Positions 1 through 6,768 of a stretch of 42,281 nt of DNA are shown piece after piece (position 1 is the first letter of the stretch; each line of letters begins with the position of its first letter). The notes below the pieces were generated by a model. The model saw nothing but the letters and a program-made list of their open reading frames with translations, searched no databases and had not been told where the DNA came from. The DNA is from a virus. The translations under genes were made by a program, and so were the position numbers. The DNA lies in the IMG/VR virus record IMGVR_UViG_3300046652_000050, positions 1-42,281 of that record. One strand, given 5' to 3'.

Positions 1-275
1 AAGGGAATAGGAGCGGGCGAGAGATTACTAGGGAAGCTGCGAGAGTTAGGGATAAGAACACTTGTCAAAATTGTGCCAAGAAGTGGATAGAAGGGCAGAA
101 GAAGCTTGACGTTCATCATCTAGCCGGATTGTGTGGAAAGAGGGCGCACAAGTATGACAAGCGAGTAGAGGTTAATATTTTGATAACGCTATGCCATAAG
201 TGCCATATGAATGCCAAGTGGTGCTGCAAGAATCCTATACCCTTGCAAAAAGCGGTGGGAAGCCTTATAATTTAA
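1..275 (+). CDS. HNH endonuclease, C-terminal 91 residues (gene continues across the window ends)
   Basis: The frame is open from the first base and stops with TAA at 273-275. A CQNC zinc pair is followed by DVHH (the first His of the HNH core) and then LCHKCH, the second zinc pair with the final His. This is the standard beta-beta-alpha metal nuclease of the HNH family, which nicks or cuts DNA. No start codon lies in this part. Joining the last 13 bases of the window (ATG at 42269) to base 1 keeps the frame and gives a complete 95-residue protein, usual for a free-standing phage HNH protein. It could act in packaging, recombination or as a selfish element; the sequence does not say which. 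Confidence 0.85.
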   Translation, partial: GNRSGREITREAARVRDKNTCQNCAKKWIEGQKKLDVHHLAGLCGKRAHKYDKRVEVNILITLCHKCHMNAKWCCKNPIPLQKAVGSLII

Positions 276-288
276 CTATCAAAATGCT

Positions 289-444
289 GTGGCGAAGACT
301 GAAAAACTTATGGGAAATGTCGTCATTCCGCCCCAAGGAAAACATGAACTTAACCGGCGGCAATTCAAGCATAGTAAAAGACTTCCCTACGATGAAAAAA
401 AAGCTGGCAACGATAATCCAGCCAGAAAGGTCGAGTGGTTTTGA
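289..444 (+). CDS. Small hypothetical protein before groES-like gene
   Basis: A 51-codon frame with GTG start (or 44 codons from the ATG at 310) fills the gap between the HNH gene and the groES-like gene. The product is short, charged and rich in Lys, Arg and Asn, with no recognised domain or membrane segment. A second frame is also open over this gap (284-475), so the choice rests only on the more natural look of this translation. No Shine-Dalgarno site is visible. It may be non-coding. Confidence 0.35.
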   Translation: MAKTEKLMGNVVIPPQGKHELNRRQFKHSKRLPYDEKKAGNDNPARKVEWF

Positions 445-455
445 AAAAATGCCAG

Positions 456-764
456 ATGATAATCCCAGTAAATAACCATCTACTGATAACGCCCCTCGAG
501 CATAAAACTTTTTTGCCCACAGAAAAAAGTTCTTATGATGAAATAGGCATCATCGAGGAGGTAGGATTTACGACGGCAATCCCCGTTAAAAAGGGGGACA
601 AGGTGTATTTTGATAGTTGGTTGGCCGCCAAACTCCCAAAAGGAAGCGGCGATGAATACTTTTGGCTAGTGAAATGGGATGATGTTCGGGCAATAGAATA
701 TGCTAACGAGATACCAGAACTCAGTGTGCCGGAGGGGGATACTCCACCGGTTCAAACCACTTGA
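456..764 (+). CDS. GroES-like co-chaperonin
   Basis: 102 residues, close to the family length. The start MIIPVNNHLLITPLE matches the usual opening strand of Cpn10 (RPLxDRVLVKPLE). It is followed by a polar loop (residues about 16-28) where the GroEL-binding mobile loop sits, then GIIEEVG, the VKKGDKVYF strand typical of GroES, and a closing WLVKWDDVRAIE like the LxxDDIxAI end of the family. The co-chaperonin caps the chaperonin ring and encloses the substrate. I chose ATG 456 over GTG 435 because it fits the family N-terminus. A GroEL-like gene lies 340 bases downstream, so the two probably form a working pair. Phage co-chaperonins such as T4 gp31 are known; a phage with its own pair is much less common. 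Confidence 0.85.
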   Translation: MIIPVNNHLLITPLEHKTFLPTEKSSYDEIGIIEEVGFTTAIPVKKGDKVYFDSWLAAKLPKGSGDEYFWLVKWDDVRAIEYANEIPELSVPEGDTPPVQTT

Positions 765-927
765 GAACAACATCCACGGCTCATTGGAACGGTGCGAGCG
801 GTGCGGCTTGCAGATGATGTTCAGGACGGGGATGCCGAATTATTTATACTTGTCGTATCATATAAGGGACGTGCTGAAGATGAGCGATCCGCTTTTCAAA
901 AAAGAATATCCAAATATCAATGAGTAA
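700..927 (+). CDS. Small protein with a CxxC pair
   Basis: Up to 75 residues, overlapping the end of the groES-like gene by 65 bases if ATG 700 is used; GTG 724 is an alternative that shortens the overlap. It contains CERCG preceded by Arg/Cys and His residues, suggestive of a zinc ribbon, and an amphipathic C-terminal half. It overlaps the next gene by 8 bases. Its position between the two chaperonin genes points to co-expression, but no function can be assigned. Confidence 0.6.
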   Translation: MLTRYQNSVCRRGILHRFKPLENNIHGSLERCERCGLQMMFRTGMPNYLYLSYHIRDVLKMSDPLFKKEYPNINE

Positions 928-1117
928 CCCCTATCGTGAAATTATAGAAAAGATATTGGATGAAGTGGATGTTGATATAAAAAATGCCATGATGAAATGG
1001 GATGAAAAAGAGTCTTTTCCAGCGTGGTGTATGCTTGTTGATCCCGCGAATGCGATATTACAATGGCAAGCGTTAAGAGATAGAAAATTCTTAAATAAAA
1101 ATAATGATAAAAGATAA
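920..1117 (+). CDS. Hypothetical protein between groES-like and groEL-like genes
   Basis: 65 residues, acidic and helical in character, with no recognised motif. It overlaps the gene before by 8 bases and the groEL-like gene after by 14 bases, the tight packing of a co-translated operon. There is no clear Shine-Dalgarno site. It is most likely real given the packing. Its role is unknown; a substrate adaptor for the chaperonin is only a guess from position. Confidence 0.65.
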   Translation: MSNPYREIIEKILDEVDVDIKNAMMKWDEKESFPAWCMLVDPANAILQWQALRDRKFLNKNNDKR

Positions 1118-2630
1118 TTTATTTACCGGCGATGAGGCGAGGAAGCGTTTGATGAAAGGCGTGCAAAAAGCCGCCGAAGCGGTGGCGGTTACGCTCGGTA
1201 CGGGCGGCGCAAACAGCGTCATCGAGTGCATGGAAAGCCCAAACCATTTTATTTCTAACGACGGCGCGACCATCTTATCGAGAATCCACTTTGAAGACCC
1301 GCTTGAAGAAATGGGGCGGCGCATATTATACGAGGCGGTGGGCAGGGCTAACAAATCGAGTGGCGATGGAAGTTCCACTGCTACGGTACTGACCGCCGCA
1401 ATCCTCGAAGAAGGTATGAAGCATATAGGCGAAGTCGCCCCCATGGAGATAAAGCGTTCCCTTGAAGCCTGTTTGCCCCTCATAGAGAAATCAATCAACG
1501 AACAGAAGCGCGAGATTACCTGCGAAACTGTGGGCGATGTTGCGAGTATATCAGCCGAAGACGAAAGCATCGGCGCGATGATACAGGAGATTTACCAGAA
1601 AATCGGCAAGGACGGGATTATTAATTGGGAAGCCAGCAAGACCCCCAAAGACAGTTATGAAATCGGCACGGGGATAAAAATGGAAGGCGCAAAGTGCGCT
1701 TCTCCCTATATGCACGACCTCACGGAATCTGGTTTTCTCAACAAAGCTACGCTTGAAAATCCGTTCGTCCTGCTTGCGAAGCGGAAGATAACTTCGACCA
1801 CGGAACTCGATAACCTGTTCAAAGCCCTGTGGGAGAAGGAAATCAAGGAAATCGTTGTATTTTGTGATGAGATGGAAGCCCCCGTCATAAATGCTTTGAT
1901 CCAAGCGCGTTCAAAAATAGGCTTCCGCGCGGTGGTGGTGAAGATGCCTATTATTTTCAACGACGAGTGGTGGGAAGATTTGAGCATGGCGACCGGCGGC
2001 AGGCTCATCAGCCATTCGTCAGGGGTGATGATGCGGGACGTGCAGATAAGCGACCTTGGCAAGTGTGGGCATATCATAATTGACCGTGAGGACACGTTTA
2101 TTGACGGAATCTGCGATATCTCAAAGCACATTCTCGCCCTCAAGGTTGACGGCACAGACGAGGCATTGAACCGTGCGGCGAGGTTGAACACGCAGACGGC
2201 GAGGTATTTCGTGGGGGCGCAGAGCGAGAGCGCGTTGAAATATAAAATTCTCAAGGTGGAAGACGCTATCAATGCGGCGGGATGCGCTTTGGAGCATGGA
2301 GTGGTGGCTGGGGGAGGGGTTGCACTATGGGATGTATCCGGTAATTTTCAAGACCATAAAACGATTGGTGAGGAAATTCTTGATAGCGCGTTAGAACGAC
2401 CCATACAGCAAATTACGAAAAACGCAGGAATCGAAATGGATTCAATAGAAATCGGTGAAGGGAGGGGCTATGATTCTAAGTCTGGTAAAGTGGTTGATAT
2501 GTTCGAGGCGAAAATTATCGACCCTGCGGATGTCGTCCTCGCTGCCGCGAAGAACGCTATTGGTGTAGCGGCTTCCATCCTTACCTGTTCAACGGTCGTA
2601 ACCTTGCCCCGCGAGGAAAACCCGCAATGA
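1104..2630 (+). CDS. GroEL-like chaperonin (Cpn60), divergent
   Basis: 508 residues, about 40 shorter than bacterial GroEL, without the Gly-Gly-Met tail. The ATPase parts are kept: LGTGG (about residue 31, for LGPKG), SNDG (51-54), GDGSSTAT (87-94, with the catalytic Asp), VEDA (385-388, matching the second catalytic Asp) and GVVAGGGVAL (399-408). It should form an ATP-driven folding ring. The apical domain has drifted: the usual PGFGDRR stretch reads PIIFNDEWW (282-290), and the LAGGVAVI segment before the second catalytic Asp reads LNTQTARYF. The start ATG lies within the end of the gene before, and the stop overlaps the next start (ATGA). With the groES-like gene it probably forms a phage-specific pair for folding virion proteins. 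Confidence 0.93.
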   Translation: MIKDNLFTGDEARKRLMKGVQKAAEAVAVTLGTGGANSVIECMESPNHFISNDGATILSRIHFEDPLEEMGRRILYEAVGRANKSSGDGSSTATVLTAAILEEGMKHIGEVAPMEIKRSLEACLPLIEKSINEQKREITCETVGDVASISAEDESIGAMIQEIYQKIGKDGIINWEASKTPKDSYEIGTGIKMEGAKCASPYMHDLTESGFLNKATLENPFVLLAKRKITSTTELDNLFKALWEKEIKEIVVFCDEMEAPVINALIQARSKIGFRAVVVKMPIIFNDEWWEDLSMATGGRLISHSSGVMMRDVQISDLGKCGHIIIDREDTFIDGICDISKHILALKVDGTDEALNRAARLNTQTARYFVGAQSESALKYKILKVEDAINAAGCALEHGVVAGGGVALWDVSGNFQDHKTIGEEILDSALERPIQQITKNAGIEMDSIEIGEGRGYDSKSGKVVDMFEAKIIDPADVVLAAAKNAIGVAASILTCSTVVTLPREENPQ

Positions 2631-2800
2631 CACTATTCACCCGCTGTCAAAATTGTAACCGTTGGAAGTTCAAATGGCTGGTGAAACGCCAGACGATTTA
2701 TATTCCCCAATTGAAACAGGAAGTAACGGGCAAGATGCGGATATGCGGCAGTTGTACGAAAAAAGTCGAAAAAGCGGTAATCAAAACCAATGGAAGATAA
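2627..2800 (+). CDS. Two-CxxC zinc-ribbon micro-protein
   Basis: 57 residues starting at an ATGA overlap with the groEL-like stop. It has CQNC near residue 7 and CGSC near residue 42, spaced like a zinc ribbon, with many Lys and Arg residues between and after. Small basic zinc ribbons often bind nucleic acid or protein partners. It overlaps the next gene by 11 bases. No specific role can be given. Confidence 0.65.
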   Translation: MTLFTRCQNCNRWKFKWLVKRQTIYIPQLKQEVTGKMRICGSCTKKVEKAVIKTNGR

Positions 2801-2957
2801 AATAGAATTTGACCCTTCAAAGAACCCCGACATGATTTCCATTTGGAAAGATTGGGACGGGAATTATTGCGGCAGGATGCAGAAAAACGGCAAGTTGTTG
2901 GACGAGCGACAAGTGAAGCCAGAGGACGTACTAGTGAAATTATTAACACATGAGTAA
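2790..2957 (+). CDS. Hypothetical 55-residue protein
   Basis: Starts inside the end of the zinc-ribbon gene and ends overlapping the next membrane micro-protein. The product is acidic, rich in Asp, Lys and Trp, with no Cys pair or membrane segment. The chain of 4- to 14-base overlaps through this block supports translation. Function unknown. Confidence 0.55.
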   Translation: MEDKIEFDPSKNPDMISIWKDWDGNYCGRMQKNGKLLDERQVKPEDVLVKLLTHE

Positions 2958-3084
2958 GGGAGAATGGGCCATCCAAAGCATCAAAATAATAATCGGCATG
3001 GCAGCTGGCAGCGCAGTAATTCTGCTGCTGTACAAAATCCTGCTCCAACTCCAGTTGCTGACCCGGTTTCTTTCAGCTCGGTAG
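2950..3084 (+). CDS. Single-pass membrane micro-protein
   Basis: 44 residues with a central hydrophobic run (about residues 10-36, including IIIGMAAGSAVILLLYKILL) flanked by Lys at the N side and Arg at the C side. It starts in an 8-base overlap with the gene before (ATGAGTAA). A second frame from ATG 2964 covers the same bases but encodes a low-complexity Asn/Ser/Pro stretch, so I favour this reading and place the next gene's start after it. One of several tiny membrane proteins in this genome. Confidence 0.55.
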   Translation: MSKGEWAIQSIKIIIGMAAGSAVILLLYKILLQLQLLTRFLSAR

Positions 3085-3092
3085 AGATAGGG

Positions 3093-4034
3093 ATGAACCC
3101 GCCGCCGGATGAGATATATAAATACCGGGTGAACCGGCAGCAGACGCTCGCCCAGAACGTGATGGAAGGCATGGGGGCGATGTATATACCCGACAAGGAA
3201 GGGACGTATATCGAAGGCAGGGGGACGTTCGTGAATTACCGCGGGCTGAAAGACGAGGCGCGGGGGATAGATATGCCCAAGCCCCTGTTCCCCCAAAGGA
3301 ACGTAACCCCGCCCCAAGCGGTAGAGGCGATCAGCTATCTTAAAAGGGATTTACGCTCGATTTTCAAGTTCCTGTCTGCAAAAGCAGTAAGGCGTTATCT
3401 CGCTCTCGCGGGGATATCAGGCAAAAAACACCAAGCGGAACTAGCGACCCTCGCTTGCCAGCTATTCAACGAAACTGCGGATGCTTACTTAACGTATTGG
3501 TACATGAAAGACGGCTATTATTGCGATGTGGTGAGGGAGTTGCGGAAACCGATAGAGATAATCCTGCAAGGCCTCGGCGTACCGGCGGAAAGCACGTTCA
3601 AAACCAGCGAAGCGTTCGGAAATATGCTAGAATACGATTGGGGTTATCGTTGGCCGGTGCAGGATGCGTTTGGGGAACTTGACAAGGGCGCATTATTTGA
3701 GGATTTTCCCAAGGAAGCCGAGCGGGTCATTTCAATCATAGAAAAGCGGTGGCCAGATGCTCCCGACATGGCTGACAAGTTCCGCGCCCCCTTAAAGATA
3801 ATAAAGCTCATGTGGCTCATACCCCGCTACAGGAAGTTAATCAGGGCGGCGGTATGGGAAATGGATTTCGAGAAATGCAAAATAGACGAAGGGGAGGAAT
3901 ACCACACCTTGCTTTATGGGACGTACAACGTGAAGGGGAGGAGTTTGGAGGAAAGGGTGAAGATTTACGAGGGATTGCACGGGACGGATTTGAATAAACA
4001 ACCACCGAGAGTGGTGGTAAGGCAAAGACAATAA
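3093..4034 (+). CDS. Hypothetical protein upstream of terminase
   Basis: 313 residues from ATG 3093 (356 if ATG 2964 is used; the extra 43 residues are low complexity and overlap the membrane micro-protein in another frame). It is soluble, mixed helix, with many aromatic and basic residues (for example YLTYWYMKDGYY) and no family I recognise. The stop overlaps the TerS start by one base (TAATG). Position directly before the terminase genes suggests a DNA-packaging or early head role, but this is inference only. Confidence 0.75.
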   Translation: MNPPPDEIYKYRVNRQQTLAQNVMEGMGAMYIPDKEGTYIEGRGTFVNYRGLKDEARGIDMPKPLFPQRNVTPPQAVEAISYLKRDLRSIFKFLSAKAVRRYLALAGISGKKHQAELATLACQLFNETADAYLTYWYMKDGYYCDVVRELRKPIEIILQGLGVPAESTFKTSEAFGNMLEYDWGYRWPVQDAFGELDKGALFEDFPKEAERVISIIEKRWPDAPDMADKFRAPLKIIKLMWLIPRYRKLIRAAVWEMDFEKCKIDEGEEYHTLLYGTYNVKGRSLEERVKIYEGLHGTDLNKQPPRVVVRQRQ

Positions 4035-4423
4035 TGGCGACTATTAAGCAGAAAAAGGCGGCAAAGGTGCTGGTGGGAAATGGTGGGAACGTAACCCAAG
4101 CTATGTTGGAAGTAGGTTATAGCCCGAATACGGCAAATACGCCCCAGAAATTGACGGAGAGTGAGGGGTTTCAAGAGGTATGGCATGAGCTTATTCCAAG
4201 ACGCTTGGTGGTTGAAACACATAAAAAGATCATTAAGAAGGTTGATAAAGATGGCCAACCCCATGGTGATGCGGTAAAGGGGGTAGACATGGCGTACAAG
4301 GTCGACGGTGCTTATGCGCCGGAACGTCATATAAATGTTAATATGGGTATAGAGAAACGTCCTGATGTCATCGAACTTACCAATAAAATCCTTGCCGCAC
4401 ATCGAGAACGGCGAATGGGTTGA
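4034..4423 (+). CDS. terS: Terminase small subunit
   Basis: 129 residues. The N-terminal 45 residues (KQKKAAKVLVGNGGN, then TQAMLEVGYS and a second helix) have the helix-turn-helix pattern of small terminase subunits, which bind the packaging start site and hand DNA to the large subunit. The rest is charged and helical and would form the oligomerisation part. It directly precedes and overlaps the large subunit by 59 bases, the usual order. Confidence 0.82.
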   Translation: MATIKQKKAAKVLVGNGGNVTQAMLEVGYSPNTANTPQKLTESEGFQEVWHELIPRRLVVETHKKIIKKVDKDGQPHGDAVKGVDMAYKVDGAYAPERHINVNMGIEKRPDVIELTNKILAAHRERRMG

Positions 4424-6086
4424 AATTGATGGGAAGCGGTATACCAAAGAGGAAGTGGAAGCATCTTATGAGAATGCTCCAACCCTATGGGTTCTAAAGC
4501 ACGGATTGAAGAATGAAGTAGGATTCCCCATTGAGTTTGAAAAGCGCAGTTTCTTATGGGATATTTACAATGACCTTTCCCCGTTCCAAGCGATATTGAA
4601 GCCGCCACAGGTAGGCATGACGGTATGCAACGCCCTTAAAAGTTTCTATGTCGCAAAGAAGTTAAAGCGGCAAATCATATATACGCTTCCCACGATGGGC
4701 GATGTGCAAGATATGGTCGGTGGCTCGTTCAACCGTATCATCGCCCAGAACCCCTTGCTGATGGATTGGGTGAAAGACCATGACACGGTTGAGCAGAAGC
4801 AGGTGGGCGATTCGATGATATTCTATCGTGGCACGTTCACGGCGAAGCAAGCGATGATGATTCCAAGCGGTCTGAACATCCATGACGAAGTTGACGCGAG
4901 CGATCCCGACATCATCACGCAGTATGAGAACAGGTTGCAAGCCCAAGAGGATGGCGGCTGGAGATGGTACTTTTCCCATCCATCCCTCAAAGGACACGGG
5001 GTGGATGTCTATTGGGAGCAGTCCGATAAAAAAGAATGGTTTATCAAATGTAAAAATGGACATACCTTTACACTCGCGTGGCCAGAAAATGTCGATAGTA
5101 TGCGCGGCGAATATGTCTGCAAAGAATGCCAAGCGGTTATATCGGATAGCGAAAGAATTAACGGCGAATGGCGAAGTACTGCATTGGGGGATTTCTCAGG
5201 CTATCACATCAGCCAGCTCATGCTCTACAACAAGAGCGCGAAAGACATTATCAAAGCGTCGCAAGACCCGCTGAAGGATAAGCAATACTTTTATAACTAT
5301 GTTCTGGGCTTACCTTACATCGGGAGCGACGATAGGATTGATCCTAGCGTTGTCCTGAAGAACTGCGTTGACATCACAAACGCGCAGGAAGGGAGGGTCA
5401 TCATCGGAGCTGACACAGGGCACGGGATACATTATGTGCTGATGGACAAGGAAGGGGTTTTCTTTTACGACCATGAAACCGAAATCACCGCGAGCAAAGA
5501 CCCCTACGATAAAATACGTTCATTATTGCGTCGGTTTGACCGTTCCGTTGCTGTCTTTGACCAAGGAGGCGACCTTATTGGGGTACGAAAGCTTCAGGCC
5601 GAGTATCCCGGGAGGGTGTTTCTCTGCTTTTACCAGAAAGACCGCAAAACGGTTGAACTCGTTGAATGGGGCAAGGACGAAGAATACGGCAAAGTGAAAG
5701 TGGATAGGAACAGGATGATGACGCTCGTCGTCGAGCAACTAAGGGACATCGGGCGCATAAGGTTGAACGGCGTGAAAGAGGATTGGGCAGAGTTCGCCTC
5801 GCACTTTGGCAATATGTACCGCGAGAAGATGGAAGTGAAATCAACGCCGGGCAAGGACGACAAGACGCTCTACAGCAACGAGTACGTTTGGAAGCGCAAC
5901 GCGGCTGACCACTACTGTCATGCGCTGCTTTACGCCATCGTAGGCCTCCAAAAGTATGGCGGCGACCTTGCGAAGATCATCGGCAACAGCCCGCTCGAAG
6001 GGTTCCGCAAAGCTCAAATCATAAGTGACGCAGGCGTGCAGTTGCAATGGGGCAGCCAAGCTGAATTCAACAAATACAACCCATGA
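4365..6086 (+). CDS. terL: Terminase large subunit, GpA-like
   Basis: 573 residues. The ATPase domain has KPPQVGMT (79-86), a deviant Walker A with the Lys at the front as in lambda gpA, and a Walker B ending HDE (Asp174, Glu175). A CxxxH...CxxC zinc site follows (Cys229, His233, Cys252, Cys255), as in GpA-family terminases. The nuclease domain shows acidic positions in IIGADTG (Asp350), AVFDQGGD (Asp399) and AADHYCHA near residue 525. It powers DNA translocation into the prohead and cuts the concatemer. ATG 4365 gives a 59-base overlap with terS; a shorter start is possible but no Shine-Dalgarno site decides. Confidence 0.93.
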   Translation: MSSNLPIKSLPHIENGEWVEIDGKRYTKEEVEASYENAPTLWVLKHGLKNEVGFPIEFEKRSFLWDIYNDLSPFQAILKPPQVGMTVCNALKSFYVAKKLKRQIIYTLPTMGDVQDMVGGSFNRIIAQNPLLMDWVKDHDTVEQKQVGDSMIFYRGTFTAKQAMMIPSGLNIHDEVDASDPDIITQYENRLQAQEDGGWRWYFSHPSLKGHGVDVYWEQSDKKEWFIKCKNGHTFTLAWPENVDSMRGEYVCKECQAVISDSERINGEWRSTALGDFSGYHISQLMLYNKSAKDIIKASQDPLKDKQYFYNYVLGLPYIGSDDRIDPSVVLKNCVDITNAQEGRVIIGADTGHGIHYVLMDKEGVFFYDHETEITASKDPYDKIRSLLRRFDRSVAVFDQGGDLIGVRKLQAEYPGRVFLCFYQKDRKTVELVEWGKDEEYGKVKVDRNRMMTLVVEQLRDIGRIRLNGVKEDWAEFASHFGNMYREKMEVKSTPGKDDKTLYSNEYVWKRNAADHYCHALLYAIVGLQKYGGDLAKIIGNSPLEGFRKAQIISDAGVQLQWGSQAEFNKYNP

Positions 6087-6328
6087 ACCGCGACGAATGG
6101 CGCGTCTACAACAGGGACAAGCAAAGGATATACCGCAGGAAGAAGAATCCGGCAGTACAGCCCATTGAGTTGTTGGCGTACACGCGCATTGAGCGGGTGT
6201 TCCATAAGGCGGGACACTGCCCTTTTTGCCAGATGCTGCTCGATAGCGAGTACCACAAGCTCCATCCCCTCCAAGGATGCTTAAAAGCTATACACGCCGA
6301 AAAGCGTATAGAGCCGGAGGAGTGCTAG
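6083..6328 (+). CDS. Hypothetical basic protein with CPFC motif
   Basis: 81 residues starting at an ATGA overlap with terL. The N-terminal third is strongly basic (RDKQRIYRRKKN), and a CPFC pair near residue 47 with a second Cys and His residues further on suggests a small zinc site. It sits between terL and the structured RNA. Role unknown. Confidence 0.65.
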   Translation: MNRDEWRVYNRDKQRIYRRKKNPAVQPIELLAYTRIERVFHKAGHCPFCQMLLDSEYHKLHPLQGCLKAIHAEKRIEPEEC

Positions 6329-6360
6329 GATATGAAAGGTATCTGAATTGTTTTACTGGC

Positions 6361-6486
6361 GAGCAGGTTGCTCGGCTGGGATAGTACGGTGAAAGTCCGT
6401 ATTTGCACATCCCTTCAGCCCCGCACGACACTGATAAATCTTTCGCTTAAAGGCGATTGGTCGTAATGGCGGGGCTGAATATGCGG
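6361..6486 (+). ncRNA. Structured RNA candidate between terL and portal genes
   Basis: The 180-base gap 6329-6508 holds nested inverted repeats: GAGCA/TGCTC (6361-6365/6369-6373); GGCTG/CAGCC (6374-6378/6416-6420) enclosing GGAT/ATCC and a 7-bp hairpin (6383-6389/6397-6403); and CAGCCCCGC/GCGGGGCTG (6416-6424/6469-6477) enclosing ACGAC/GTCGT (6425-6429/6460-6464). CAGCC can pair either upstream or downstream, so two alternative folds exist. It may be a leader element for the portal operon, a stand-alone RNA or a packaging-related RNA. The fragments GGTGAAAGTCC and GCCCCGCA..ACTG recall the cobalamin riboswitch core, but the B12 box is not seen. Confidence 0.5.
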
Positions 6487-6508
6487 AGAATTACTAACCC
6501 TTTTAATC

Positions 6509-6766
6509 ATGGCAAACAAATCAAAAAGTCAGGCGTTGGCTGAAAAGTTGCATCCCGATTATGCCCGTAACGTGAAGTTGCGGAAAACCCATTTGAACGA
6601 AGACCAATTACGGGAGCATTGGGGAAGTGGAAAGCATTTGAAACATGGCGGCGAGAAATATCTCGTAGAAAAGAATAGCGGCGGCAGTTACTCCTTAAGG
6701 CACAAACAGTCGGAAAAAAGCCGCACCTTAGAGAAGCACGAAGCAAATCCTTATTTTTATAAATAA
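6509..6766 (+). CDS. Small basic protein with N-terminal KSxAL motif
   Basis: 85 residues, rich in Lys, His and Arg. Its N-terminus has KSKSQALAEKL, shared in outline with the small proteins at 8760, 9538 and 10198. It lies two bases before the portal gene. No known domain. The shared N-terminal tag on basic, head-module proteins recalls the capsid-targeting sequence of T4 internal proteins, so packaging inside the head is a hypothesis. No Shine-Dalgarno site; the start follows an AT-rich leader. Confidence 0.75.
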   Translation: MANKSKSQALAEKLHPDYARNVKLRKTHLNEDQLREHWGSGKHLKHGGEKYLVEKNSGGSYSLRHKQSEKSRTLEKHEANPYFYK

Positions 6767-6768
6767 GT

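Noticed and set aside
1706-2272. Minus-strand frame of 188 codons in the groEL-like gene
   Set aside because: Mirror of a well-supported chaperonin coding frame with no domain of its own.
2964-3092. N-terminal extension of the protein at 3093
   Set aside because: The 43 added residues are Asn/Ser/Pro low complexity and overlap a good membrane micro-protein in another frame; kept as an alternative start.
6430-6437. Hammerhead ribozyme core
   Set aside because: CTGATAAA resembles CUGAUGA but lacks the essential G, and no matching GAAA-stem-GUC arrangement follows.
6361-6486. Cobalamin riboswitch
   Set aside because: GGTGAAAGTCC and GCCCCGCA..ACTG look like its core, but the B12 box and the proper order of stems are not seen and the gene context gives no support. 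Kept only as an unnamed structured RNA.
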